A stretch of 64,000 bases of DNA from positions 76,914,781-76,978,780 of the forward strand of contig CM059199.1 in the NCBI GenBank assembly GCA_030323885.1. Reading direction: 5' to 3'. The position numbers and the translations under genes are program-made. Source of the DNA: Branchipolynoe longqiensis. Lineage: Eukaryota > Annelida > Polychaeta > Phyllodocida > Polynoidae. Shown here one piece after another: positions 1 through 11,157 of the stretch (positions are counted from its first letter, which is position 1; each line of letters begins with the position of its first letter). The notes below the pieces were generated by a model. That model did not search any database. It was given only the letters and a program-made list of their open reading frames with translations, and had not been told where the DNA came from.

Positions 1-327
1 CAAGAAGGATAAGGGACCAGATCAATTTTTGTCAAAGATACTAAACTACAACATTAAGAAAAGCCAGCACAACTTCTTTAAACACTTTGAACTAACAAAT
101 ATCCAATTCCCTACAAAACTATCAGTCACTTTGCATATACATAGGCTGAACATACATAGGCTGTCACATTTATTTTCATATAAGGGGGATGCCTCACGAG
201 ATGGATTAATTGATTCATGCCTCTCACAACAAGGGCCATTATTCACTGCACACAAGAAGGCTAGGGGACCAGGTCAATTTGTTGTCAAAGATACTAGACT
301 ACATCAATAAGAAAAGCCAGAACAACT
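1..327. repeat. Direct repeat of about 75 bp, period 252 bp
   Basis: Bases 1-74 and 253-327 are two diverged copies of one sequence; both begin CAAGAAGG and end in a GCCAG-ACAACT block. The 178 bp between them holds no recognisable gene. The first copy starts at the window edge, so the repeat may continue leftwards as a longer-period tandem array. No function is inferred. Confidence 0.75.
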
Positions 328-372
328 ATCTGCATCATTAACATGGGGGGTTGGCGATCTCCAGGGGGGATA

Positions 373-449
373 TGTGATTTCCTAGGAAATCGCAAACCCC
401 CCCATGCCCATATATGGCATGGGGGTTTGCGATTTCCTAGGAAATCACA
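373..449. repeat. Long imperfect palindrome (hairpin)
   Basis: The left arm (373-408) is the reverse complement of the right arm (416-449) apart from two extra C in the left arm, around a short AT-rich centre. Each arm also contains the 16-bp perfect palindrome GATTTCCTAGGAAATC. A third partial copy of the GGGTTTGCGATTT motif follows at about 455-467. This could be a fold-back or MITE remnant; no target duplication was identified. Confidence 0.8.
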
Positions 450-685
450 AGTGGGGGTTTGCGATTTACAGGGTTTGTGATTTCCTGCTACACCGGTGCC
501 AACTCTCCAGAGCATTGTGTAAAGTGGGTGCTGGAATATCGCCAGTTTACAAGTTCCGGGTGAGGACACATCGTTTCTAGAAACAAGGTGAATCATGAGC
601 CGACCTGTGGATCCACACCGATAGTGCAGGCCTGACCTACCTCAGGACACCCGAGCCCCACATATATCGAACTCACTTCCATTCT

Positions 686-1232
686 AGCCACAGCCACATC
701 CACACTCACAGCCACAATCACAGCCACAATCACAGCCATACCCACAGTCACAGCTACACTCACCGCCACAGCCACACTCACAGCCACAAAACACAGCCAC
801 AGCCACAATCATATCCACAGCTGCAGCCACAATCACAGCCAAAGTCACAATCACAGCCACACTCACAGCCACAGCCAAAGCCACAATCACAGCTACAACC
901 ACACTCACAGCCACAGCCACATGCAGTCACAGCCACAACCACAGCCACACTCACAGCCGCAATCACACCCACAGCCACACTCAGAGACACAACCCCAATC
1001 ACAGCGACAACCACAGCCACATGCACCGCCGCAGTCACAGCCTCAACCACAACCACATCCACACTCACAGCCGCAATCACAGCCACAGCCACATCCACAG
1101 TCACACTCACAGCTGTAGCCACAGCCACACTCATATCAACATCCACACTCACAGACACCGCCACTCACAGCCACACTCACAGTCACAGCCCCAACCACAG
1201 CGACAACCACAGCGACAGCCGCAGTCACAGCC
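686..1232. repeat. Hexanucleotide array (CAGCCA/CACTCA-type)
   Basis: Degenerate 6-bp repeat with units such as CAGCCA, CAATCA and CACTCA for about 550 bp. Because 6 is a multiple of 3, several frames stay open on both strands (Gln/Pro/His-rich on plus, Ala/Val or Cys/Gly-rich on minus). These frames are composition effects and are not called as genes. Confidence 0.9.
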
Positions 1233-1339
1233 CCTGCACTCGTGCCAGTGCTAGCTCGATCCATGTATTGACTGGCTGTATGGCGATAGCGATAATCAGC
1301 GCACACCTCTATCCCTGCAAACATGCGCGCGCACCCGGA

Positions 1340-1445
1340 AGTAGGACCAGATAAGTCGTGTGGTTGTCAATGACGTCACAGTCGCCTCTGATGGATGCCT
1401 GACCGCGTCAATACGCAGCTTCACAACACGACTATAAATAACGCG
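1340..1445 (+). promoter_or_regulatory. Promoter-like cluster: ETS-like, CRE and TATA motifs
   Basis: A CCGGAAGT ETS-like site lies at about 1335-1342, a perfect CRE (TGACGTCA) at 1371-1378, and a TATA-like ACTATAAATA at 1431-1440, followed by GC-rich sequence. The spacing resembles a polymerase II core promoter. No downstream coding sequence was recognised, so it could equally be the promoter of an unrecognised transposon or chance. Confidence 0.3.
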
Positions 1446-1917
1446 GCGCACGCAGGGCGAGGCGTACCGTCACACCGCACAACGTATATCACGTCACCCT
1501 AAAACAACCACAATTATGTCGCATCTGTAACATCACACTGCTCAGCCAACTACAGTCACAGTCTTTGTCTCGGTCAGGAGTTGATCCTTGGTACACCCTC
1601 CAGGATGCGGGCGCCCAACCCGCCCAGCCATCCGGCCCGTCTATTAAAGTGGCCTGGTATGCCATGTGGGGACGGCATTGTATTCCGACAAATGCTCTTC
1701 ATGCACAACTTTGCTTACTTTTTATGTTTATATAACCATACATGTGGCAATAGGGGGGGGGGGGGAGTGCTAAAGACACTTTGCTTGAACTGGGTCAGGG
1801 AGCGTGCTGAGATCAGTGCTCCTCAAACACAACTTTGCTTACCTTTTGAACCCCCAACTATAGATTAGACTAGAACACACACATATTTCAGGCTATTTGC
1901 AGTGGTGTGTATTAAAT
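1446..1917. other. No recognisable gene; contains a 13-nt G run
   Basis: Unique sequence between the promoter-like cluster and the 45-bp array. The only distinct feature is a G homopolymer at 1753-1765. Open frames here are short and match no family I recognise. Confidence 0.5.
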
Positions 1918-2931
1918 GAGGTGACGTGATGATGCTCTGTCATGGACAGCTACTCACTCTACGTGATGACGGAATGACGCCCTATCATGGACAGCTACTC
2001 ACTCTACGGGAAGATGTAATGACGCTCTGTCATGGACAGCTACTCACTCTATGGGATGATGTAATGAACTCTGTTATGGACAGCTACTCACTCTACAGGG
2101 TGACGGAATGACGCTCTGTCATGGACAGCTACTCACTCTACGGGATGACGTAATGACGCTCTGTCATTGATACTATGATAGCTACTCACTCTAGGGGATG
2201 ACATAATGATGCTCTGTCATGGACAGCTACTCACTCCACGTGATGATGGAATGACGCTCTCTCATGGACAGCTACTCACTCTACGGGATGACGTAATGAA
2301 GCTCTGTCATGGACAGCTACTCACTTTACAGAATGACATAATGATGCTGTCATGGACAGCTACTCACTCTACGGGGTGACGTAATGTCGATCTGTTATGG
2401 ATATCTACTCACTCTACGGGGTGACGTAATGAACTCTGTCATGGACAGCTCTTCACTCTATGGGATGACGTAATGACGCTCTGTCATGGACAGCTACTCA
2501 CTCTATGGGATGACGTAATGATGCTCTGTCATGGACAGCTAGTCACTCTGCGGGGTGACGGAATGACGCTCTGGCATGGACAGCTACTCACTCTATGGGA
2601 TGATGCAATGAACTCTGTTATGGACAGCTACTCACTCTACGGGGTGACGGAATGCCGCTCTGTCATGGACAGCTACTCACTCTATGGGATGATGTAATGA
2701 ACTCTGTTATGGACAGTTACTCACTCTACGGGGTGACGGAATGACGCTCTGTTATGGACAGCTACTCACTCTATGGGATGATGTAATGAACTCTGTTATG
2801 GACAACTACTCACTCTAGGGATGACATAATGATGCTCTGTCATGGCAGCTGCTCACTCTACGGGATGACGGAATGACGCTCTGTCATGGACAGCTACTCA
2901 CTCTATGGGATGACGCAATGACGCTCTGTCA
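1918..2931. repeat. 45-bp minisatellite
   Basis: About 22 diverged units, each containing CATGGACAGCTACTCACTCT followed by a GGGATGACGTAATGACGCTC-like spacer. CATGG recurs every 45 bp (for example at 1941 and 1986). Many units carry TGACGT, a CRE half-site. Short plus-strand frames reflect the period being divisible by 3. Confidence 0.92.
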
Positions 2932-5078
2932 TGTGTGGTACATTGACTGGTGTGTTGTACATTGGCTGGTGTGTGGCAGATTGACTGGTGTGGGGTACAT
3001 TGACTGGTGTGTTGTACATTGACTGGTGTATTGTACATTGAGTGGTGTGTGGTACATTGACTGGTGTGTTGTGCATTGACTGGTATGTGGTGCATTGACT
3101 GGTGTGTTGTACATTGACTGGTGTGCTGTACATTGACATGTGTGTGGTACATTGACTGGTGTGTGGTACATTTACTGATGTGTGGTACATTGACTGGTGC
3201 ATGGTATATTTACTGGTGCATGGTAGATTGACTGGTGTGCGGTACATTAACTGCTGTGTGGTACATTCATAGGTGTGTTGTACATTGGCTGGTGTGTGGT
3301 ACATTGACTGGTGGGTGGTACATTGTTTGGGGGGTGGTACATTGACTGGCACATGACACATTGACTAATGTGTGGTTCATTGATGGGTGTGTGGTACATT
3401 AACTTGAACATGGTACATTGACTGGTGTGTGGTACATTGACTGGTGTGTTGTACATTGACTGGTGTGTGGTACATTGACATGTGTGTGGTACATTGACTG
3501 GTGTGTGGTACATTATCTGGTGTGTGGTACATTGACTGGTGTGTGGTACATTGACTGGTGCATGGTATGTTGACTGGTGCATGGTACATTGACTGGTGTG
3601 TGGTACATTAACTGGTGCATGGTACATTGATGGGTGTGTGCTACATTGACTGGTGTGTGCTACATTGAATGGGGTGTGCTACATTGACTGGTGTGTGCTA
3701 CATTGACTGGTGTGTGCTACATTGACTGGTGTGTGCTACATTGACTGGTGTGTACTACATTGACTGGTACGTGCTACATTGACTGGTGTGTGCTACATTG
3801 ACTGGTGTGTGCTACATTGACTGGTGTGTGCTACATTGACTGGTGTGTGCTACATTGACTGGTGTGTGCTACATTGACTGGTCCATGGTACATTGCTGGT
3901 GTGTGATACATTTAATGATGTGTAGCATGTTGACTGGTGTGTGGTACATTGACTGGTGTATTGCACATTGACTGGTTTGTGGTACCTTGACTGGTGCATG
4001 GTACATTGACTGGGGTGTGGTACATTGGCTGGTGTGTGTCACTAGTGTGTGGTACATTGACTGGTATGTGGCATGTTGACTGGTGTGAGGTACATTGACT
4101 GGTGTTTTGTACATTGATTGGTTTGTGGTACATCGACTGGTGTGTGGTTCATTGACTGGTCTGTGGTACATTAACTGATGGTTGGTACAGTGACTGGTGT
4201 GAGGTACATTGATGGGTGTGTGGTACATTGAATGGGGTCTGGTGCATTAGCTGGTGTGTGGTACATTGTCTGGTCCATGGTACATTGCTGGTGTGTGGTA
4301 CATTTAATGGTGTGTAGCATGTTGACTACTGTGTGGTACATTGAGTGGTGTGTGGTACATTGACTGGTGTGTTGTACATTGACTGGTGTGTTGTACATTG
4401 ACTGGTGTGTTGAACATTGACTGGTGTGTGGTACATTGACTGGTGTGTGATGAATTGACTGGTGTGTGGTACATTCACTGGTGTGTGGTACATTGACTGG
4501 TGTGTTGTACATTGACTAGTGTGTGGTACATTGACTGGTGTGTGGTACATTGACTGGTGTGTGGTGCATTGACTAGTGTGTGGTACATTGACTGGTGTGT
4601 GGTACATTGACTGGTGTGTGGTACATTGACTGGTGTGTGGTGCATTGACTGGTGTGTGGTACATTGACTGGTGTGTGGTACATTGACTGGTGTGTGGTAC
4701 ATTGACTGGTGTGTGGTGCATTGACTAGTGTGTGGTACATTGACTGGTGTGTGGTACATTGACTGGTGTGTGGTGAATTGACTGGTGTGTGTTGAATTGA
4801 CTGGTGTGTGGTGAATTGACTGGTGCATGGTGAATTGACTGCTGTGTGGTACATTGACTAGTGGGTGGTGAATTGACTGGTGTGTGTTGAATTGACTGGT
4901 GTGTGTTGAATTGACTGGTGTGTGTTGAATTGACTGGTGTGTGGTACATTGAATGGTGTGTGTTGAATTGACTGGTGTGTGTTGAATTGACTGGTGTGTG
5001 CTGAATTCACTGGTGTGTGGTACATTGACTGGTGCATGGTACATTGACTGGTGCATGGTATGTTGACTGGTGTGTGGT
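2932..5078. repeat. 19-bp minisatellite (about 110 units)
   Basis: The unit is GGTACATTGACTGGTGTGT, repeated every 19 bp with point variants; a GGTGAATTGACTGG variant is concentrated at 4770-5010. Three units make 57 bp, so all three minus-strand frames read the same 19-residue periodic peptide. That is a property of the period and not evidence of a gene. The array directly abuts the 45-bp array. Confidence 0.95.
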
Positions 5079-5539
5079 CCCGCCCCGCCCAGCCCTTGTT
5101 TGTTGGTAGGGCTGGTGGCTAACTAGAGAAACATGGCCTGCAAGCTCGAATGACGACGGCCAAGTCAATACGAGATGGGCTATTCAACCTTGGACCCCTT
5201 CGTACGTGGTCGACAAACAATTCAACAACCTAAAGAAGTCAATACATTGGACGTGATCAACAAACAAATCATTGTTTTCAATTTCCCAAAATGACTTCAG
5301 TGGTTTTTACTTACTTCAGTGAAATACTTTTAAAGCTATCTAGTAGTACTAATATACTATATGAAGTATAAATATATAAACATCCTCCAGTGCGACTGAC
5401 ACTGGTCTACAACCGGTGGAGGCGGGGAGAAGTTGGAGCCATCGGTTCAGTGTTGGTCTTATGGAGTATAACAATAATAATAATTAATACTTACGTATCT
5501 TTTTACTCGCATAATTCGTTATGCATCACATACACACAC

Positions 5540-5573
<34 letters not shown>

Positions 5574-5811
5574 ATAATATATATTTATTTATATATATAT
5601 ATATAATATATATTTATTTATATATATATAGACGTATGTATTGCACCAGTAAATACAATCCTTCTTTTTGGTTCATGGAATCTTATTCCAATTAATATTG
5701 TTAGCGCCGAGGCACGGGTCCGCTAACACACACAAGTAGGCAATATACAAAGTTATACCCATATGGATGGACAGTCACACGAACATAAGGCAAGGAAAGA
5801 GGGTGAAGATA
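5079..5811. other. Non-coding spacer with a (TA)n microsatellite
   Basis: Unique sequence after the 19-bp array, followed by a TA/TATTTA microsatellite at about 5540-5630. No recognisable coding sequence, and no transposon ends were identified. Confidence 0.6.
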
Positions 5812-5994
5812 TTGTCGTGGGGGTGATGAAAATGGGAAATATTACGCCTAGAGCGGGACTCGAACCCGCATCCACTGCATTCCGGGACAGTGTGATTTAC
5901 CATTATGCAACCTAAGTTCCTTGATATCACCATGCTACCCACGCCCATCGGTATATGTGGCTACTTGCCTGAGAGGTCAGTGCAGACTACTACA
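5812..5994 (-). mobile_element. tRNA-derived SINE-like unit, 3'-truncated copy 1
   Basis: The minus strand carries the tRNA-like head (5846-5920) with a B box reading GGTTCGAGTCC-like (a C change here) and an acceptor-stem pair GCCTA/TAGGC. The copy starts (minus strand) at 5994 exactly where the 3' end of the neighbouring full-length unit stops. It loses its 3' half just after the CACCCCCAC motif. Confidence 0.8.
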
Positions 5995-6315
5995 CTCGTC
6001 CCCCTGGAATTGTAAGTCTTTTAATGCTTACAATTACATACATACAGGCAATGCACTAACACATACATACATAGGGTGGGTTCAACAACCATACAGCGCG
6101 TAGCTTGTACAGAATCATGGTCACGGCAACCAGTGTCATGGGGGTGATGGAAATGGGAAATATTGCACCTAGAGCGGGACTCGAACCCAGATCTCTTTGC
6201 ATTGCGGGCCAGTTTGAAAAGCGTTATACCACCTAGGCTCCCTGATATCACCATGCTACCCACGCCTACCTGTCTATGTGGTGTCTTGGCTGAGAGGTCC
6301 GTGCAGACCACTACA
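5995..6315 (-). mobile_element. tRNA-derived SINE-like unit, full length (321 bp), copy 2
   Basis: The minus strand runs from TGTAGTGG (6315) to GGGGGACGAG (5995). The tRNA-like head is at about 6166-6238; its A-box region TGGTGTAATGGTTAGCA (best seen in the other copies) resembles metazoan tRNA-Gln and its B box is GGTTCGAGTCC-like. The 3' half contains an ATTGTAAG/CTTACAAT stem close to the end. There is no poly(A) tail. It sits head-to-tail with copy 1, and the same junction occurs in the dimer at 42390-42868. Confidence 0.82.
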
Positions 6316-6331
6316 ATATGTCAGACTAGCA

Positions 6332-9300
6332 GTGTAGCATGGTGGTAGTGGTGGTTGAGCTGTTTAACAAGCATAGTGATAGTGGGGCTTGAGCTGTTAA
6401 ACTAGCATGGTGGTAGTGGGGCTTGAGCTGTTTAACTAGCATGGTGGTAGTGGGGTTTGATTTGTTAAACTAGCATGGCGATAGTGGGGGTTAAGCTGTT
6501 TAACTAGCATGGTGGTAGTGGGTTGAGTCGTGTAGGGTGTGGAGAGCCACTGATGGTTGCATACTAGCGGACTGAGTTCAGTGACTAGAATGCGCGCCTG
6601 CTTGGGATCAGAGTGGTATCCATCCAAACCAGCACAGTCATAGTAAAGCGGGTAGCAAGCTCTCACTTACTGCATGGTTGATACGTGCGTTGCTCTCGTG
6701 CCTTATTGATCCAAGCGATATCCTATAGCTATAGCTTGAGCTGTTGAACTATCATGGTGGTGTGGGTTGCTGCATGACACATGGGTGAGTAGAGGTGAGC
6801 TGATAACTAGCATGGGTGTCAAAGGTTGACTGTAACTAGCATCGTGTAGTGGGGACAAGCTGTTTAACCATGCCTGTGGTATTATTTTGAGCTGATTAAC
6901 TAGCATGTGATGTGGGTCTGACTTTAAATATCATGGGGTAGAGCGGGTTAACTTAACTACAGGTGGTAGATGGGGTTCGGCTGTTTAACTAGCATGGCGG
7001 TAGTAGGGGGTTGAGCTGTTTAACTAGCATGGTGGTAGTAGCGGTAGAGCTGTTTAACTAGCATGGTTGTAGTGGGCTATGTAGCAGGTCATACACACTG
7101 ACTCAGCTGGTGGTGAAGCGCCGAGCATGGTTGTTGGTGACAGTAGTGGGCCGAGCTTGTTCATGACTATAATGCTGTTCGTGAGTAAGTGGGGGTTGAG
7201 CTGTCCACTCATGATTACTAGGGCAGTTGACTGTTTAACCTTGCGTATTGTGCTAGTGTTCCTAGCATGGTGAGCTGTTAAACTAGCATGGTGGTAGTGG
7301 GTTTGAGCTGTTAAACTAGCATGGTGGTAGTGGGGGATAAGCTGTTTAACCAGCCTGGTGGTAGTAGGGTTTGAGCTGTTTAACTAGCATGGTGATAGTG
7401 GGGCTTGAGCTGTTAAATTATCATGGTGGTAGTGGGGGTTAAGCTGTTTAACTAGCATGGTGGTAGGAGGGGGTTCGGCTGTTTAACTAGCATGGTGGTA
7501 GTAGGGGGGTGAGCTGTTAAACTAGCATGGTGGTAGTAGGGGTTGAGCTGCTTGACTAGGATGGTGGTAGTAGGGGGTTGAGCTGTTTAACTAGCATGGT
7601 GGGAGTAGGGGTTGAGCTGTTTAGCTAGCATGGTGGTAGTAGGGGTTGAGCTCTTTAACTAGAATGGTGGTAGTGGAGGTTAAGCTGTTAAACCAGAATG
7701 GCAATAGTGGTGGTTGAGCTGTTTAACAAGCATGGTGATATTGGTGGTTGAGCTGTTTAACTAGCATGGTGATACTAGGGGTTGAGCTGTTTAACTAGCA
7801 TGGTGGTAGTGTGTTTGAGTTGTTTAACTAGCATGGTGGTAGTAGGGGATTGAGCTGTTAAACTAGCATGGTGGTAGTAGGGGTTGAGCTGTTTGACTAG
7901 CATGGTGGTAGTAGGGGTTGAGCTGTTTAACTAGCATGGTGGGAGTAGGGGTTGAGCTCTTTAACTAGAATTGTGGTAGTGGGGGTTAACCTGCTAAACC
8001 AGCATGGCAATAGTGGTGGTTGAGCTGTTTAACAAGCATGGTGATATTGGTGGTTGAGCTGTTTAACTAGCATGGTGGTACTAGGGTTTAAGCTGCTTAA
8101 CTAGCATGGTGGTAGTGTGTTTGAGCTGTTAAACTAGCATGGTGGTAGTGGGGCGTGAATTGTTAAACTAGCATGGTGGCAGTGGGTTTGAGCTGTTAAA
8201 CTAGCATGACGGTAGTGGGGGTTAAGCTGTTAAACCAGCATGATGGTAGTGGGTGGTTGAGTTGTTTAACTAGCATGGTGGCAGTGGGGTTTGAGCTCGT
8301 TAACTAGCATGGTGGTAGTGGGGGTTGAGCTGTTTAACTAGCATGGTGGTCGTGGGTTTGAGCTGTTTAACCAGCATGGTGGTAGTGGGGCTTGAATTCT
8401 TACACTAGCATGGTGGTAGTGGGGGTTGAGTTGTTTAACTAACATGGTGGTAGTGGGTTTGAGGTGTTTAACTAGCATGGTGGTAGTGGGTTTGAGCTGT
8501 TTAACTAGCATGGTAGTAGTGGGTTTGAGCTGTTTAATTAGCATTGTGGTAGTGGGTTTGAGCTGTTTAACTAGCATAGTGGTAGTGGGGCTTGTATTGT
8601 TAAATTAGCATGGTGGTAGTAGGTGTTTAACTGTTAATCTAGCCTGGTGGTAGTGGGTTTGAGTTATTAAACTAGCATGGTGGTAGTGGGGCTGTACCTG
8701 TTTAACTAGCATGGTGGTAGTGGGGGTTGAGCTGTTTAATTAGCATGGTGGTAGTGGGTGCTTGAACTGTTAACCTAGCGTGGTGGTAGCGGGGGTTGAA
8801 CTGTTTAACTAGCATGGCGGTAGTGGGGGTTAAGCTGTTTAACTAGCATGGTGGTAGTAGGGGTTTAACTGTTAATCTAGAGTGGTGGTAGCACGGGTTG
8901 AGCTGTTAAACTAGCATGGTGGTAGTGGGGGGTTGAGCTGTTAAACTAGCCTGGTGGTAGTGGTGGGTTGAGTTCTTTAACTGGCATGGTGGTAGTGGGG
9001 CTTGAGCTGTTAAACTAGCATGGTGGTAGTGGGGGTTGAGCTGTTAAACTAGCATGGTGGTAGTGGGGTTGAGCTGTTAATCTTGCCTGGCGGTAGTAGG
9101 GGTTGAGCTGTTTAACTAGCATGGTGGTAGTGGGGGTTGAGCTGTTAATCTTGCCTGGTGGTAGTGGGGGGTGAGCTGTTAAACTAGCATGGTGGTAATG
9201 AAGGTTGAGCTGTTAAACTAGCATGGTGGTAGTGGGGGTTGAGCTGTTAAACTAGCATGGTGGTAGTGGGGGTTGAGCTGTTTAACTAGCATGGTGGTAG

Positions 9301-10470
9301 TGGGGCTTGAGCTGTTAAACTAGCATGGTAGTAGTGGGGGGTTGAGTTCTTTAACTGGCATGGTGGTAGTGGGGGGTTGAGTATTTAACTAGCATGGTGG
9401 TAGTGGGGGGTTGAGTATTTAACTGGCATGGTGGTAGTGGGGGGTTGAGTATTTAACTAGCATGGTGGTAGTGGGGGTTGAGTTCTTTAACTAGCATGGT
9501 GGTAGTGGGGGTTGAGTATTTAACTGGCATGGTGGTAGTGGGGGGTTGAGTATTTAACTGGCATGGTGGTAGTGGGGGGTTGAGTATTTAACTGGCATGG
9601 TGGTAGTGGGGGTTGAGTATTTAACTAGCATGGTGGTAGTGGGGGTTGAGTTCTTTAACTGGCATGGTGGTAGTGGGTGGTTGAGTATTTAACTGGCATG
9701 GTGGTAGTGGGGGGTTGAGTATTTAACTGGCATGGTGGTAGTGGGGGGTTGAGTATTTAACTGGCATGGTGGTAGTGGGGGTTGAGTATTTAACTGGCAT
9801 GGTGGTAGTGGGGGGTTGAGTATTTAACTGGCATGGTGGTAGTGGGGGTTGAGTATTTAACTGGCATGGTGGTAGTGGGGGGTTGAGTATTTAACTAGCA
9901 TGGTGGTAGTGGGGGGTTGAGTATTTAACTGGCATGGTGGTAGTGGGGGGTTGAGTATTTAACTGGCATGGTGGTAGTGGGGGTTGAGTATTTAACTAGC
10001 ATGGTGGTAGTGGGGGGTTGAGTATTTAACTAGCATGGTGGTAGTGGGGGGTTGAGTATTTAACTGGCATGGTGGTAGTGGGGGGTTGAGTATTTAACTG
10101 GCATGGTGGTAGTGGGGGGTTGAGTATTTAACTAGCATGGTGGTAGTGGGGGTTGAGTATTTAACTGGCATGGTGGTAGTGGGGGTTGAGTATTTAACTG
10201 GCATGGTGGTAGTGGGGGGTTGAGTATTTAACTAGCATGGTGGTAGTGGGGGGTTGAGTATTTAACTGGCATGGTGGTAGTGGGGGTTGAGTATTTAACT
10301 GGCATGGTGGTAGTGGGGGTTGAGTATTTAACTAGCATGGTGGTAGTGGGGGTTGAGTATTTAACTGGCATGGTGGTAGTGGGGGGTTGAGTATTTAACT
10401 GGCATGGTGGTAGTGGGGGGTTGAGTATTTAACTGGCATGGTGGTAGTGGGGGTTGAGTATTTAACTAGC
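6332..10470. repeat. 33-34-bp minisatellite (about 120 units)
   Basis: The unit is of the type TAGCATGGTGGTAGTGGGGG plus TTGAGCTGTTTAAC. The 6530-7260 section is heavily degenerated and contains a unique patch. From about 9340 a homogenised sub-family takes over in which GAGCTGTTTAAC becomes GAGTATTTAAC with GGCAT/AGCAT variants, suggesting recent local amplification at the right end. The left end abuts the SINE-like dimer and the right end abuts a LINE fragment. Confidence 0.95.
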
Positions 10471-11075
10471 CTGCTGCCTACCTGCAGTTAATGAACTTTC
10501 TGGAAACAGCTGGGTTTGACAGCCATTTGTGCTGGGTTCCTGGCTATCCCAGCATTTGAGTTTGCTGACCAGGCTGCAAATAAAAGCTGTGAACTATGAC
10601 ATTACACTGTGTCTGATCTCCCACTCCTCTCCAATACCACTTCTTTTCGCTCACATACAAAAGTCCTTATGGCAACCTGAGCGGGATGAAAACACAAATA
10701 ACAAGTTACACGCAATCGTCCCATCTGTGGCAAACCGACTTCAGGCAGGCAGGTCGGCGGGACCAAGTGGTCCTTAGCCGCTGCCACATTAGCTACTCGC
10801 GGCTTACACACCCTTTTTCACTCAAGGGAAGCCCTCTCCCTGAATGAATTGGATGTCCCTGTATTGTCAGGCCTCACTAACACTCAAAAACATTTGATTA
10901 AACTGTGTAGATTTTATGACCTTGCACCAACAATTTTACAATGCAAACATCATTCATGGTCTTTCGACTAATATAAGACAAGAAGCGATCCTAGGTTTCT
11001 TGAGGGTGACATGATTACACCGCCTTGTATAGTCCATTAAGACAATTTTCACAAATTTATATAGAATTTAAATGG
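10471..11075 (+). pseudogene. Decayed LINE 3' end: RNase H tail and zinc-binding C terminus
   Basis: Read with several stops and frame changes, the plus strand gives HLCWVPGY near 10530 and GRRDQVVLSRC near 10755, followed by a Cys/His-poor remnant of the C-terminal tail. It matches, in the same order, the better preserved minus-strand copy at 32168-32849 (HLCWVPGH, GRRDQVVLSRC). This is the RNase H-plus-CCHC-like tail typical of Jockey/I-type non-LTR retrotransposons. The start is truncated inside RNase H and there are at least four in-frame stops, so it is a dead 5'-truncated insertion. It separates the 34-bp and 42-bp arrays. Confidence 0.75.
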
Positions 11076-11157
11076 CCTCAAATTTGTTGCCGTTGTCAGC
11101 CTGCCCCCGTTTTGTGTTTCCCGCCCTCGTGTTGCCTGATTCAGGCTGCTGTAGGCG

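Noticed and set aside
684..1254. Gln/Pro/His-rich or Ala/Val-rich low-complexity proteins
   Set aside because: The hexanucleotide repeat keeps frames open on both strands; no non-repeat coding sequence is attached.
2898..5056. Minus-strand frames encoding a 19-residue His/Thr/Gln-rich repeat
   Set aside because: A 19-bp repeat reads as the same 57-bp peptide in every frame; the frames overlap each other and no initiation context or unique domain exists.
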